Source of the DNA: Rhynchopus sp. YZ270_cl-10
Taxonomy: Eukaryota; Euglenozoa; Diplonemea; Diplonemida; Diplonemidae
Reading direction: 5' to 3'
NCBI GenBank assembly: GCA_964035575.1
Contig: OZ037906.1
Span: forward strand, 744,001-808,000
DNA: 64,000 bases
In this document: in pieces, positions 22,413-34,020 of the stretch
How positions within the stretch are numbered: the stretch's first letter is position 1
How the letters are laid out: the number at the start of each line of letters is the position of its first letter
The notes under the pieces: model-generated
Seen by the model: the letters and a program-made list of their open reading frames with translations, nothing else
Databases searched by the model: none
Told to the model about the DNA's origin: nothing
Translations under genes and position numbers: made by a program

Positions 22413-23580
22413 GTCTCCGACATTCAACAACTCACGCGCGTGCACCCGTATCAATTCTACGGATTGCGGACGAAATTCTGGGGGTGGAAGGGCCGGGTGG
22501 GTACCTTTTGTCAGTCACTGCTATAGCCATTAACCAGGGGGCATAGCTGGTGCAAGAAATTCGACTTTGGAAACCTTCCGGAAAGTCTGTCCTCTGCTTC
22601 CGGAGGACGAGGCACAAGAAAATATTGCGTTCCCCCAGAAAACCAGTGCACATTTCACACTCCTTGTGGGTGGTCTTGTTGCCTTTTTTGTCACAGTAAT
22701 TTTGGCCCAGGCATGCTCTTGAAGCATGACAATTTAGTGTGTATGGGGCAGGGTGTTGTTTTGTTCTGAATTCTCTTTGTTATAACATCTAAGTCAATCG
22801 CGGGTGGTGGTTTGTGTAGCGTGAGGCACTCTTTTTAATAAACCCTGCAGTTGCTATGCACTGTTATTTCTTCGGATTTATCATCATACAGCGTAACATA
22901 GTGGATTCGCCTGGTCGACACAACCTTTGATAGATATGGGATAACCAACCCCCTTCGACCCCTCGTGGGTTCACTGAACAAGCCCTAGTGGTAGTTAAAC
23001 GCGATTGACATTTACATTCCTAGAGATGAAAGAACAAGACAACACTTCTGTACCCGCGCATCAAAATTGTGGAAAACTTTGCACCCCAAACACCCTCAAC
23101 AACGCCCGCCAAAAGGCGCCCCTTGTTGCTGGGAGTTGGTTCTCATGTTTGATACCTGCACAGCGGGCATTCCTCTGAGTCCAACGCAGTTTGGCCTGTC
23201 TGCAGTGTTGCACCGAAGGTGTACGAAGACAGGGTCTGGTGGTAAATTTTGCGTCTCGCATTCCCTCAGGGAAGTTTAAAAATTCTTGAGCTCGGTTTGT
23301 TGTGAAAGACATATTCCACCATGTATTGAGGAGGGTAAGACAGTGGTCGCAGTTTCCACTTGATAGCATTACAACATTTAACTTCTCCACGGGGGTCTTG
23401 GGCCGTTCACTCGGTTCTACCTTGACTACCGGAAGATATTCTTGAGGCCTTTTTGGTCTCTAGAATATCCGGTCTTCCCGAACGGAGGCACACTTTGTGT
23501 GTTACTACGACCTGGCAATTTCCAGCAGTAGGTTAAGTAATCTTTCTTGTAAATTGTTGGATCATTCAGTGCATGGTGGA
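22413..23580 (-). repeat. 1.15-kb dispersed repeat, copy A
   Basis: Nearly the whole stretch is present in inverted orientation at about 60985-62180. Shared landmarks are GACATTCAACAACTC near 22420, the region around 23060-23270 and CGGAGGCACACTTTGTGTG near 23483. Short open frames inside do not resemble known proteins. It may be the body of a non-autonomous transposon or a fragment of a larger one. Confidence 0.75.
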
Positions 23581-23639
23581 AGACGTCTTTGACAACTAAC
23601 TGAGCTCACGAATTTTTTCGTGTGTAACTTGTAGGCCCA

Positions 23640-24010
23640 CATGATCATGTGTATATCATGCGAAATGTCATGTGGTATATCATGTGAACCGGGAAGTCTG
23701 TCATGTGCTACTTAGGTCACATGATAGGTCACATGATATACCACGTGATAGACCACGTGATAGACCACATGATAGACCACATGATAGGTCACATGATATA
23801 TTTCCCGGTTCACATGATATACCACATGATAGGTCACATGATATGCCACATGATAGACCACATGATAGGTCACATGATAGATTTTCCGGTTCACATGATA
23901 TACCACATGATATTTCACATGATATATTATATCATGTCACATGATAAAATATATCATGTGACATGATATAATTATATCATGTGAAATATCATGTGATTAT
24001 ATCATGTGAC
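23640..24010. repeat. CACATGAT palindromic minisatellite
   Basis: About 30 units of 12 nt (CACATGATAGRY, CACATGATATAC) in both orientations. The unit is almost self-complementary. A longer segment (ATATCATGTGAACCGGGAAG near 23675) reappears inverted near 23808 and 23888, so the tract can fold into a large cruciform. Open frames through it on both strands (repeating HMI, YHV) are by-products of the 12-nt period. Confidence 0.9.
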
Positions 24011-24541
24011 CCCTATCATCCAGCGTGGTGTGGATACGATGATGTATCCGAGCCTCAGGATTGGGGGCGGTGACTCCTATCCTCTTGTTCCTCTTTGCTC
24101 TTTTTACACCAGGCATTATTTTATTTTCAAGTTGTGATGTCTGTAGTGGTGATTGTGAATGTGGTGAAGGTGGGACTTGAAGGGGAAGGGAGGCAGCCCG
24201 CTGCAGGCGGAGGAAAAATAGAACTGTGTTATTTTTTTCTTCAAAAATGTTGTTTTTGGACAGTTTGAGGACATGACGACCACCATTTTTTTTCCTCGGT
24301 CACTTTATCCCTAAGAAACCCACCTACCTTCTACCGAGTAAAAAAAGTGCGCTGGCTGGGACCTTATAGCCGGGAAATAAAGTGCGCACATTTTATTTTT
24401 TCAAAACCCCAATATCAATACCTGATTTAGAAAAAAGCCTGTCCCGAATCCCACTTTTTTTTTTTATTTTTCCCCAAACCAGTAAACCAGCTCGTTCTGG
24501 TTTTGAAACCAGCAAAAGTACCCAAGCTATTTCCCTGGGAT

Positions 24542-25170
24542 CAGGGAGGTCGGGTGAGTCCCCCGAAAATTTTTTTTAGCGGTTTAGCGGTTTTGGGCTC
24601 CCGAGCTTTTTCACCCTTAAAAAGGGTCACTGGCACCCAAAGGTTCCTGGCGAAGCCACGGTACGCAACATTTCTAAAAAATGTTGACATACAATGGCAC
24701 TTTCATTGGTAATTATCGTCAGTTCCGTAACTTTTACTTCCATATTTTGCTAAACGAAAATTTTTGGCGAAGCCACGGTAACATTTCAAAAAATTGCGCT
24801 TACAATTGAACATTTTTCAGCCAAACTATGTCATGGGAAGGGTGGGTTGCAAGCTTGCGCCGCAGGCGCACGGTACGCTACATTTTTCTTTCTTGTCTCT
24901 CTCGCGGTGCGCTGTGCCCCGGGCCTCTGTAAGGCAGAAAGCCCAAAGGCCAACAGGGAGGTCGACCTGACAGGAGGAGGCTGTGCTTTAGTGTCTTTAG
25001 GAGCTGATTTTTTCTGATATGAGGGGTGGGAGGGGTGACCACTACCCCCCCAAAAAAATTTTTTTCTCGAAATCCAGATTTATACTTTTTTTTTTTTTTT
25101 TTTTGCCCAAACCGCTAAACCGGCATTTAGCGGTTCCAAAACCGCTAAAAAGTACCACCCGACCCCCCTG
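24542..25170. mobile_element. Non-autonomous DNA transposon-like element (629 bp)
   Basis: Left end CAGGGAGGTCGGGTG, right end the complement of CAGGGGGGTCGGGTG, both followed inward by a TTTTTAGCGGTTT motif. CAGGG termini and size resemble the hAT-like element at 44572. The flanking octamers (CCTGGGAT and TTGAGGAT) are only partly alike, so any target duplication has decayed. No coding sequence. Confidence 0.5.
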
Positions 25171-25689
25171 TTGAGGATGGTTTGCATCTGTACCGTTGAA
25201 ATTCATCAGCCTTCGGGCGACCTTGTGTGCAGAACCCGTCCTCGGACAGGTGATAGTCACAGGCACAGGCCACAGTCGTGGCCAATTGTGTTTTTCAGAA
25301 ATATGTGTGTGCACTTTCTCCTTTTCTTTTCTTCCATTAAAGTTGACACTTGTTGTCTTTTTTCACTGTTTATTTTGCATATGATTTTCCCCCACCCCAG
25401 TTTTCAAAAGAAAAAATGTGGCAGCAGTAGTAGTAGTGTTGGAGTGTACCATTGGTAAGCAATGGTATTTCAATGATGATATACGTGTGTGACGACACCT
25501 CCCCTTTTTGCCAGTTGTGTGCACGTTTAGGAAGGCAACTTCCTCTTTGGCCCTGACGACTCCATTTGCTTGGAGCTTCCAGGACTGTGCATACCCCGTT
25601 TCCAAAAAGGAATGAGAAAAAGGTTTTCAAAAAGAGAAAAACGAAAAAGACTCAGGCCAGTGCCCTGGCTGCCACAGGCTGCCACACCC

Positions 25690-25763
25690 TGAGGGGGGGT
25701 GTGCTGCCTGTATACGCTGGCTGTTGTTGTTATTGTTCCCATTGTGAATACCCCCTTTCTATA
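25690..25763 (+). repeat. 74-nt repeat shared with 27158-27232
   Basis: Includes GTGTGCTGCCTGTATAC, GTTGTTGTTATTGTTCCC and ATTGTGAATACCCCCTTT. The second copy ends at the region that leads into the protease core element. Confidence 0.7.
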
Positions 25764-26109
25764 GAGGTCAGAGGATTTGCGGCCCAAGCCTGCAAAATTT
25801 CTCCTCTTTTTTTCCCGTTAAACCTTTTCTTAGTTCGGAGATCGTGCATAAGTCGTAATATCACATAAAGTACCGCACCTTTTCTCTTTGACTTGATGTC
25901 AACAAAACTTAGAACAAAGTTACACCCACCCACAAAACAAAAACAAACAAAAGAGAAAAAAAAAACAATCAGTCCTATTCGTGGTCATTTACCCCCCCCC
26001 CCCCCTAAATTTACCCCCCCCCCCCTTATTTTACCCCCTTTTTCAGAAAAAAACGGTTCAGGCCAAAATAACATGGTAATTTACCCCCCCCCCTTATAAT
26101 ACCCTGTTG

Positions 26110-26151
26110 TGGCTGGTACTTTACCCCCCTGGGGGGGTAAAGTACCAGCCA
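26110..26151. repeat. Perfect palindrome with 20-bp arms
   Basis: TGGCTGGTACTTTACCCCCC is followed after one or two bases by its exact complement. Confidence 0.9.
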
Positions 26152-26181
26152 CCAGGTAATTTTTGGGTAATTATCGCCGCA

Positions 26182-26274
26182 ACACGCCAGGTGGTGTTTT
26201 GTCACGAGTGACCTAAACCCACGAGCGAAGCGAGGGGGTTCAGGGAACGAGTGGCAAAACACCACCTGGCGTGT
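26182..26274. repeat. Hairpin with perfect 20-bp arms and 53-nt loop
   Basis: ACACGCCAGGTGGTGTTTTG at 26182-26201 is the exact complement of 26255-26274. The loop contains CGAGCGAAGCGAGGGGG. Confidence 0.9.
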
Positions 26275-27157
26275 AATTATGGGGTAATAGTTTCACTTAG
26301 TGCAGCGCATACCTGTTTTGTTTTATGGTTTGCTGGGAGGGGCTGATGTGTTCAGCGGGTCGTACATCCGGAGACTGTAGGACTCGTCTGATTTGAAGCT
26401 GGAGACAAGCTCGAAATGAGGAAAGGGGTAAAGTGCAAATAATCTTTCACCCTGTTTTACATCACGTGTGCAGGTAGATGGGTGCAGGTGGGTACGTTTG
26501 TGCTGCGTGGGCGATACGTTTGGGACACCTCACGGAATCTGAGGCAACACCGTGATCCCTGACCAGTCATGGTTCAGGCACGGGCAGAAAGATGATGTGG
26601 ATGATGTGGATCCATGATGCATGACTGCTTGCGATGTCGCAAGGAAGTGAGGAATTTTTTTCAGATGACACATTTGTCATGAGAGCATGTGTCGTCACAC
26701 TGTGTTGTGCAAAATTTTACCCCACCGTGTATGAAAAAGTCCCCCCTTCCCACCCAAAAACATGACCTAACCCATAACATGGTAATTTACCCCCCCCCCC
26801 CCCTTACCCCCTCATTTACCCCCCCCCCCCTTATTTTACCCCCTTATTTCCAAAATTTCCGGTTCACCGACCCAAAGGGGGGGGGGGTAAATGACCACGA
26901 ATAGGACTGATACAATATCAAACACCCCCCCCATTAAACCCGATCCCTCCCCGACGAGTTCCGCGAGTGATCGCTAATGGCGTGAATACCTGCAGCAAGA
27001 AGGACTACAGAGACAGAACAACATTCACAAACAAGGAGTTCCTCTTCACACTTCATCACTCCAGAACATCCTTTACACCACCCCCAACACACTAAGAACA
27101 TAACACCCACCCATTAGCTCTCCCCTCCTCCCCTCCCTCCCTCCCTTCTCAGTTGGA

Positions 27158-27232
27158 TCCCTGAGGGGAGGTGTGCTGCCTGTATACCCTGGTTGTTGTT
27201 GTTATTGTTCCCATTGTGAATACCCCCTTTAT
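27158..27232 (+). repeat. 74-nt repeat, second copy
   Basis: Matches 25690-25763. Directly followed by the CCAAATCCACCCC stretch that also lies upstream of the CUB-like gene core. Confidence 0.7.
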
Positions 27233-27326
27233 TCCAAATCCACCCCTCCCATTGCTTTCCGCACCATTTTCCATTCTCCCCTTCCTCTGTTTGCTTCACC
27301 TATTGTGCATCGCATACCACACTTCC

Positions 27327-27396
27327 AACCGGATTAACTCCACGGTTTACCTCCCAACTCTGGAGACTTTTTAACCACCAGACCCCAGTGATATTC
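27327..27396 (+). promoter_or_regulatory. 72-nt core element (P3)
   Basis: Full core except for loss of TGT in CTCTGTGGAG, which weakens the hairpin. Followed by the protease leader, with the ATG 143 nt downstream. Confidence 0.8.
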
Positions 27397-27538
27397 AACA
27401 GCAACCAGCAATCTGAGTTTTGTTGTCAACCACGTTCCTGCCATGGAAGCTGCTGCCCCTTTGTCCTGCTGTGCCTCTCACACATACACAACACCCCTCT
27501 GCCACAGACAAGACCTCAAACACACAAAAAAGACAACG

Positions 27539-28507
27539 ATGAAGACAGCTCTGTCTGTTCTGGCGATGGCGGCAGCCTCGACAGCCCTGCCCGCGTCGTA
27601 CGTGGAGATGAACGAGGGCCTGCTGTGGGCGAACTTCAAGCAGACCTACGGGAAGCAGTACAGCGGTGCGGACGAGTCTGCCCGCCGTGCGATCTTCAAG
27701 CAGAACATGCTGAAGGCTGCTGAGCGTGAGGCTGGGTCGAAGACCGGTGTGCGCCACGGCATGAACGCCTTCACGGACCTGACTGCGGAGGAGTTCAAGG
27801 CGTACCACACCCTGAGCGTGCCCGCGAAGGAGTCGCCGAAGAAGCAGTTCTCCGAGTCGGAGGTGCTGAAGGTGAAGGCGACGTCTGTGGACTGGAGGAC
27901 ACAGAACCGTGTGACACACGTGAAGAACCAGGCGCAGTGCGGGTCGTGCTGGGCGTTCTCGTCGACGGGAGGCATTGAGGGCCAGTGGTCGAAGGACAAC
28001 ACCCTGACCTCGGTGTCCGAGCAGGAGCTTGTGTCGTGCGACAAGGTCGACGCTGGCTGCAACGGCGGTCTGATGGACAACGCGTTCCAGTGGCTTCTGG
28101 ACCACCACAACGGAGACATTGTGACTGAGGAGGCCTACCCGTACACGAGCGGAGGTGGCATCACCGGAAGCTGCAAGTACGAGTCGTCGATGAAGGTCGG
28201 CTCCACGATCTCGAGCTACAAGGACCTTGCCCACAACGAGGACGAGATGGCGACCTGGATGATCACGAACGGACCGATCTCGATTGCCGTTGACGCGACC
28301 TCGTGGCAGACGTACCAGGGTGGAGTGATGGACAACTGCGAGTCCCGCCAGCTTGACCACGGAGTCCTTGCCGTCGGTGTGACCCCCGACTACTGGATTG
28401 TGAAGAACTCCTGGGCATCTGGCTGGGGAGAGTCTGGATACATCCGCCTTGCCCGTGGCACCAACCAGTGCCTCCTGAAGAACTCCCCGTCCCACCCGAT
28501 TGTCTGA
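27539..28507 (+). CDS. Papain-family (C1A, cathepsin L-like) cysteine protease
   Basis: A 322-aa preproprotease. MKTALSVLAMAAASTALPAS is a signal peptide. The I29-type propeptide follows (LLWANFKQTYGKQYS...RHGMNAFTDLTAEEFKAYH). The mature domain starts near SVDWRTQNRVTHVKNQ and has the oxyanion Gln and catalytic Cys in NQAQCGSCWAFS, then GCNGGLMDNAFQW, the catalytic His in LDHGVLAVGV and the catalytic Asn in IVKNSWASGWGESGYIRLA. All catalytic residues are present, and length is normal for the family. It is secreted or lysosomal and degrades proteins, probably food or extracellular matrix. The ATG at 27539 is chosen because it gives the signal peptide; an upstream in-frame ATG at 27443 lies in the leader. 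The leader (27397-27538) is found again without the gene at 38232 and 47059. Confidence 0.95.
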   Translation: MKTALSVLAMAAASTALPASYVEMNEGLLWANFKQTYGKQYSGADESARRAIFKQNMLKAAEREAGSKTGVRHGMNAFTDLTAEEFKAYHTLSVPAKESPKKQFSESEVLKVKATSVDWRTQNRVTHVKNQAQCGSCWAFSSTGGIEGQWSKDNTLTSVSEQELVSCDKVDAGCNGGLMDNAFQWLLDHHNGDIVTEEAYPYTSGGGITGSCKYESSMKVGSTISSYKDLAHNEDEMATWMITNGPISIAVDATSWQTYQGGVMDNCESRQLDHGVLAVGVTPDYWIVKNSWASGWGESGYIRLARGTNQCLLKNSPSHPIV

Positions 28508-29186
28508 GTGTTTGGTGTGCTGGGATAGTACGCCTGTCCCAGTCCTTCGAGTTGCTACACGAGTTACACGTACACAAGAGCTGTTTTGATTGTTTATGAT
28601 TGTTTGTTGTCTTGTTTGCTTTTACACCTTTTTTGGCTTTGTTTCACAGGCACGGCCAGGATTGTCCACGGTTGGAGTTGTTTGGCACCAGTGGGTCCAC
28701 CACAACGATTTTCTCCTTTTTTTTTTGGAGGTGTCTGGACTCCGTACAGGACACCTTCTTCCTTTTTATAACTTGTTCTTTTTCGCTTGTGTTCCCCTTT
28801 TGGGAATGTCAACATGCACAAAAAGTACACCACACGTGCATACATTTTGCACACACGAGGTGTTCTTTTTCCGATGTTTTGTTGTTTGTTTGATGCGCTA
28901 CCAGTGTGATATGTTTGTCCTGTTTTGTTGTTCTCTTTATTCAACTTGCATTTGTGGCAATAGTGCATTATGACCCATCCTTCGCGTGTCGGGTGGGCTT
29001 CTTGTTTGTGTCCACTTTGCCAGAAGAAGAGAAACGAAACCAAAAGCCCCCTTGTTGTTTTGTCTTTCCTTCTCTCTCTCTCCCTCTCTCTCTCCACACC
29101 ACAAGTACCCCTCCACAATATCTACCCACAACAGATCCTATTTTAAGATAACAAGAACACAAAACATACCCTTTGACTTGTCAGTG
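28508..29186. other. Intergenic region and leader of the next gene
   Basis: T-rich sequence after the protease stop. At 28938-29070 lies a leader module that recurs upstream of SYYPYY genes, then a CT-rich tract (29070-29100) and the 5' region of the next gene. Confidence 0.6.
28938..29070 (+). repeat. Second leader module (L2), copy 1
   Basis: Contains ATTCAACTTGCATTTGTGGC, GTGGGCTTCTTGTTTGTG, TCCACTTTGC and AGAAGAGAAACGAAA. It is similar to 38521-38688 and 47348-47515. Here it sits in front of the large secreted protein gene. Confidence 0.65.
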
Positions 29187-32100
29187 ATGCGCGTCACAAT
29201 GCTGTGTGGACTGGCGGTGGCACTCATGACACACAGCGCCGATGCAGGTCCGAGTCTGACGGAGTGCACAGAAGCAGGGCTGTGTGAGGTGAACGAGGGG
29301 ATGACGGAGGTGCCGGACTTCGGGTTCACTGTGTCTGGGAAGGTTACAGTGAACGTGCTTGCGCCGTGCTCGTCTGTGAACGGCGGTGAGGTGGCCGTTG
29401 CGCTGTACGTGTCGGGGGAGACGTACACTGCGACAGGAGCGCTGTGGCAGGAGGACGGATGCGGCTTGGACGGGAGCCCTGTGTGGACGCTGTCGGCTGC
29501 GTTTGACCTGGACGTGGCTGTGCGGGGCATCACTCTGAACGGTGCCTCGATGGTGGTTGTGCGCGACGAGGATGCCTGGACCGGGACTGTGTCGGGCACT
29601 GCGTCGAGCCTGTTTGGCGGTGCTGGCGGTGAAGGGGTAGTGGTGCTGACGGCAGACTTCTCGGCAGAGGCTGGGCTGACGGCACTGCGCGGGGACGTGA
29701 CGCTTGCTGGGGACGGAGTGTCGTTCTCGGGGACGGTGGCAACAGACGGGACGACAAGCACCGGGGACGGGGCGCTGCTGGTGGGCGGGTCTGTGGCGGC
29801 GCAGGCGTCGTTTACGTACACACACGCAACAAAGGCGTTTGCGGTGCTTGGGTCTGTGGAGGGGGCGCTGGAGGTCGGGACCGTGACACTTTCGTCTGCA
29901 GGAGTGACGCTGTCGAAAACGGACGGCGGGGCGTGGAGCGGGAGTGTGAGTGGGACTGCAGCGCTGTTCGGGGGGACTGCGGCGGCGTCGATGGCGTTTG
30001 CGGACGGGAGGTTCGCATCGCTGGCAGTGTCGACGATATTCGTGACAGGGAACGGGCTGCTGAGCGGGTCGCTGGCGTTCGACTACGTGCGGGCGGACAC
30101 GTGCGCGACGTCGACAGGGACGTTTGGCGGGGTGCTGAAGATGTCTGGGGCGGCGGAGCTTGCCTTTGACGGGACTGTGGCGTTTGACGGCTGCACCGGT
30201 GTTGTGTCTGTGGCGGCCTCTGTGGACGGGGAGTGGGCTGCACCCGGGGCAGTGAAGGTGGCGGGGGTGGAGGTGCAGGCCACGAGCAGCGGGTTTGCGG
30301 ACGGGGGTGCGAGCACGGCGCTGTCTGTGCAGACGTGGGTCGGATCTGTGTCTGGGACGACGTCGGGTGCGGACGTGGCGGTGGCGTTTGACGTGTCGTT
30401 TGACACAAGCAGCGACGCGTCGAGTGTGGAGGCGATGCTGTCGTATGCAGACACGAACCTGGGTGTGGAGGTGATGGTGAACACGGACTGCAGCGGGTCT
30501 GGGCTGGTGCAGGTGCAGAACCTTGCAGGTGTGCCGGCGCTCGAGGTGGCTGTGGTGTACACACGGACGAGCTGTGACAGCGAGAGCAAGGCGTGGACGC
30601 TGGAGGGGTCGCTTGGGGGTGCGCTGCTGATCAACTTCTCGGGGAAGACGCTGTCGCTTGCGGCTGCGGTGGTGCGTGTGGTGTCAAATGAAGGCGAGCT
30701 GCACGTGGAGATTGTGGCGGGGCTTGCGCCGTTTGAGGTTGTGGCTGCGTTCGGGGCTGGCGAGGCAGGTGCGGAGTACACGCTGACAGCACGCACTGCG
30801 CCGGGTGCAGTTGCGACGCCCAGCGACTTCCTGTCGGCCATGTCTGGCGGTTCGGGGAGCGTGTTCGGGAGCGGTGTGGGGTCTGCGTTTTCGTCGCTCT
30901 ACTCGGGGATGAACGAGCTGACGCTGACAGACCTGCTGATTGTGTTTGACTTTGTGGCGCCGTCGATTTCGCTGACGGCAACAGGGACGCTGTTTGGGGC
31001 AGGCTTTGACGTGTTGGTTGTGGTGGAGAAGGCGGGCTCCGCGTGGCAGTACGCACTGGCACTGACAACAACGGGGCTGTCGGACCTGTCGTTCCCCGGC
31101 CTGGCGGGCACTGTTGTGGAGACGATTGCGCCCAGCAGCCTGATGGTGTCTGTGGCAAACGAGGCAACGTCGTTTGCGGGGAAGGACGTGTCGAAGGGGT
31201 TCAGCCTGGCAGCAACAATCCCGCTGGACGGGGGTGTGATGGCGGGGATTGCGGCCGTGACGCCGTCGTCGCTGAACGACCAGACGGGAGACGCATCAGC
31301 GGACGGGGGGGGTCACAATTGTGGCGTCGCTGTCGAGTGCGACGGAGATGCGCCTGGCCCTGGCGCTTGCCGGCGGGGTGAAGCTGGGGTCGCCGGACGT
31401 GGTGCTGCGTGAGGTGTCGCTGCTGCTGGTGGTGAAGTCTGCGGGGTCGCCCGAGTTCGGGTTTGGGGTGGTGATTGACGTGACGATGGACGAGCGTGTG
31501 CTGAGTGCGTCTGCGGCGCTGCTTGTGGATGTGGCAGGGCTCTCGCTTGCGGTGGCGTTTGACAGCAACGAGCCGTCGAACAAGCCCTTCGGGATGAACG
31601 GTGTGGCGATTCTGTTCCCACTTGGGTTCTCGCTCGGGATCACGCCGGCAGGGATTCTGAGCGAGTTTGCACTGACGGGCGGTGTGCAGCTGAGCTCGGC
31701 GCAAGGGTACGTGACGCTGAGCGTGAACCTGGCGGAGCCGACGAAGAACGCGTTCCAGGCGGAGGTGACGACGCTGGACGTGCACGACGTGCTGGTGGGG
31801 CTGCTGGACTGCACGGCGTGCACACGCGGTGTGGGGGGTGTGCTGACGGACATGTCTGTGGACCACTTCAAGGGGTCCTTCAACGCCGACCCTGTGAACG
31901 CCGTGAGCATCGTCTTTGCGGACGTGGCTGTGGAGGTCCCTGCAGGCGTGTCGATTGTGCTGACGAACCTGGACCTGTGGGGTGTGGTGAAGGTGCCAAA
32001 CGCATCCTTTGCGCTGAACGCGGCTGGGGTGTCTGCTGCGTTTGAGGCGGACCTTGTGAAGTGGGGCCGCTTTCGATCACGGCGGCAAGTGACCACAAGC

Positions 32101-34020
32101 GTGGGCCGCAGTTTGAGCTGGTGCTGCAGGAGGCGGAGCAGTCGCTGCTGATTGACGGGAAGGCAACTGTGTTCGGGCAGTCTGTGTCGATGTACCTGCA
32201 GATGAGCGACAACGCTGTGGAGGGCCACTTTGAGCTGTCGTTTGGGTCTGGCCTCCAGGCAGACGTGACGATGGCGAGCAACGGGCGTCCTGGTCAGTCA
32301 GGGTTTTCGAACACGGTGCGTGCGGAGCTGGAGGCGGACGTGATTGGTGCGATTGTGCGTGCTGCGACGAAGTACCTGCTGGACCTTGCAGACGACATGG
32401 ACAAGGAGCTGGCGGACGCGAAGAAGGATGTGGAGTCTGCAGACAAGGCGTGGGACAACGCAAAGGCGGAGCTGAGCAAGGTGAAGAAGGAAACTGCTGC
32501 GGACATCGAGGATGCGGAGGAGGAGGTGTCGCGTGCGAAGAAGGAGGTCGACAAGTTTGACTGTGGGAACGTGTGGCTCGTGTCGAATGCGTGCAAATCT
32601 GCGAAGAATGTTGTGAAGAAGGTGCTGTCTGCGGCGGAGAAGGTGCTCTCGGGTGTGCGCAAGGCAGCGACGGCACTGATCACGCTTGCAGAGGACATTG
32701 TCGAGGAGTCGAAGATTCTGCTTGACTTTGCGGAGGAGGTGCTGACCTGGGCGGAGGGTGCGACGTGTTTGCTGCTGTTGTGGATGCGATTGGTGACGTG
32801 CTGGGGAAGATGCTTGTGGTGCACAGCATGGTGTTTACAAGCGACGTGAGCAACAGCGACGTGGCTGTGACCTACCAGGCCGATGTGACTGTGTTTGGAT
32901 CACGCAACCGCAACCTCGGTTTTGCTGTGCCTGTGAACTTCCAGGACGTTGTGGACTTCCTGTCGCAGGAGCTGACGGACACTTTCAACACCGACTTCGA
33001 CGGGGAGATAGTGAACGAGAGGCCCGACGCACCGACAGCTGTTGGGAGCACGCCGAACACAATTGAGGGGCAGGTGGGGCTGGTGCGCGATGCGTCGTAC
33101 CATGCGTACCTCCTCAACAGGTTCGACATCCCTGAGGACGAGCGTGAGTGCGAAAGTGCGCTTGAGGGCTGCGACGACATTGGGCGCAGCAGCAACAGCT
33201 TCTCGGCGAAGCAGATACAGGAGACGCGGCAGGCCACCTGCCGCACGGTGATGGGCGCGCAGTGCAAGGACAGCAGCGACAACCTTGCACGCGACCTGTG
33301 GGTGCAGGAGTCGCTCCTTGCGTCTGGACAGCGTGGGGTGTCGTCGCGTCTGCGCGGGCTTGCGGCGAAGATCATCGCGACAGAGGAGGCGATTGTTTCG
33401 TGTGAGAAGAACCAGCAGACGCTGGGAAAGCTGGCGACAACGCGGATTGAGCGAGGTTCACACTGTGCTCGGTGCCTGTCCTGACTTCGATGCGCGAGAT
33501 GTTGATTGAAACGCTCGACAGCGAGGCAAAGGCGATCCTTGTGGAGATGATTGACTGCACACAGGACGCCACCTCGCACGCAAGCAACCACGCGGAGGTG
33601 AATGCCGAGTACAACGACCTGCTGGCACAGTGCTCAGGAGGCTCCCGCATCTCGTCGAAGTGTGTGTCGATTGGTACTCTGCAGGCGACTGTCTTGAGGG
33701 CTGCACTCTCGAAGGACACGTCTGCTGTGCAGCGTGATGCCGTCGACGTGCCGCTCTTCAGCGCCCTCGACACTGCGAAGCGGAGCAGTGCTGCAGGCGA
33801 GGCCCTCTTCCTTGCGACCATGGAGCGTGTCCTCGACACATGGCTCACAACGCTGCGCAGCCGCATCACCTCCAACCAGAATGTAGTGGACCACTCATCG
33901 TGCAACACGAGCGTAGGGAAGGCTGCTTGCACGGTCGCTGCTTCTGTGCTCAAGACCGACATGGCGACCCTCGAGGTGCTTGTAGTGTACCACGAGCTCA
34001 TCCTCCCGTACTTCGCGTAG
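29187..34020 (+). pseudogene. Large secreted beta-repeat/coiled-coil protein with four single-base frame shifts
   Basis: Starts MRVTMLCGLAVALMTHSADA (signal peptide) and continues for about 1611 aa if frame is kept. Coding frames run 29187-~31310, ~31305-32060, ~32061-32765, ~32765-33450 and ~33455-34020. Each change is one base (an extra G in a run of eight near 31305; apparently one G missing near 32061, 32777 and 33453), and homologous-looking sequence continues directly. The first two thirds is Val/Gly/Ser/Thr-rich beta-type sequence with repeats around TGTVSGTA and LNLA/TLSAA motifs. Then comes a charged coiled-coil stretch (DDMDKELADAKKDVESADKA) and a Cys-containing C-terminal region. 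No family recognised. The clustered G indels could be assembly errors, since the 9.7-kb cadherin-like gene has none; true decay is the alternative. It is preceded by leader module L2. Confidence 0.65.

Larger units (their letters stand above)
22094..24456. mobile_element. Possible inverted-repeat element enclosing repeat copy A
   Basis: The left side carries GGCTTTTTTCTAAATC near 22115, and the right side carries the reverse complement GATTTAGAAAAAAGCC near 24424. Each is accompanied by an AAAAAAGTGCG stretch. The ends are imperfect, and no target duplication was identified, so the borders are tentative. Confidence 0.3.
25968..26911. mobile_element. Inverted-repeat element with nested hairpins (944 bp)
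   Basis: Terminal inverted repeats of about 28 bp: left ATCAGTCCTATTCGTGGTCA then TTTACCCCC, right the exact complement ending AGGACTGAT at 26911. A possible 3-bp target duplication ACA flanks it. Inside are two perfect 20-bp hairpins (26110-26151 and 26182-26274) and several poly-C tracts beginning AATTTACCCC. No transposase is seen. Confidence 0.7.
21211..27326. other. Gene-poor region rich in inverted-repeat elements
   Basis: About 6.1 kb without a credible gene on either strand. It holds several inverted-repeat elements, a CACATGAT palindromic minisatellite, poly-C/poly-G tracts and short dispersed repeats that recur elsewhere in the window. Each is listed separately. Confidence 0.7.

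Noticed and set aside
23672-23966. Open frames with repeating HMI/YHV residues on both strands
   Set aside because: They follow from the 12-nt CACATGAT minisatellite, whose period is a multiple of three; not genes.
26182-26274. Intrinsic terminator
   Set aside because: The hairpin is large and nested in an inverted-repeat element in a eukaryotic setting.
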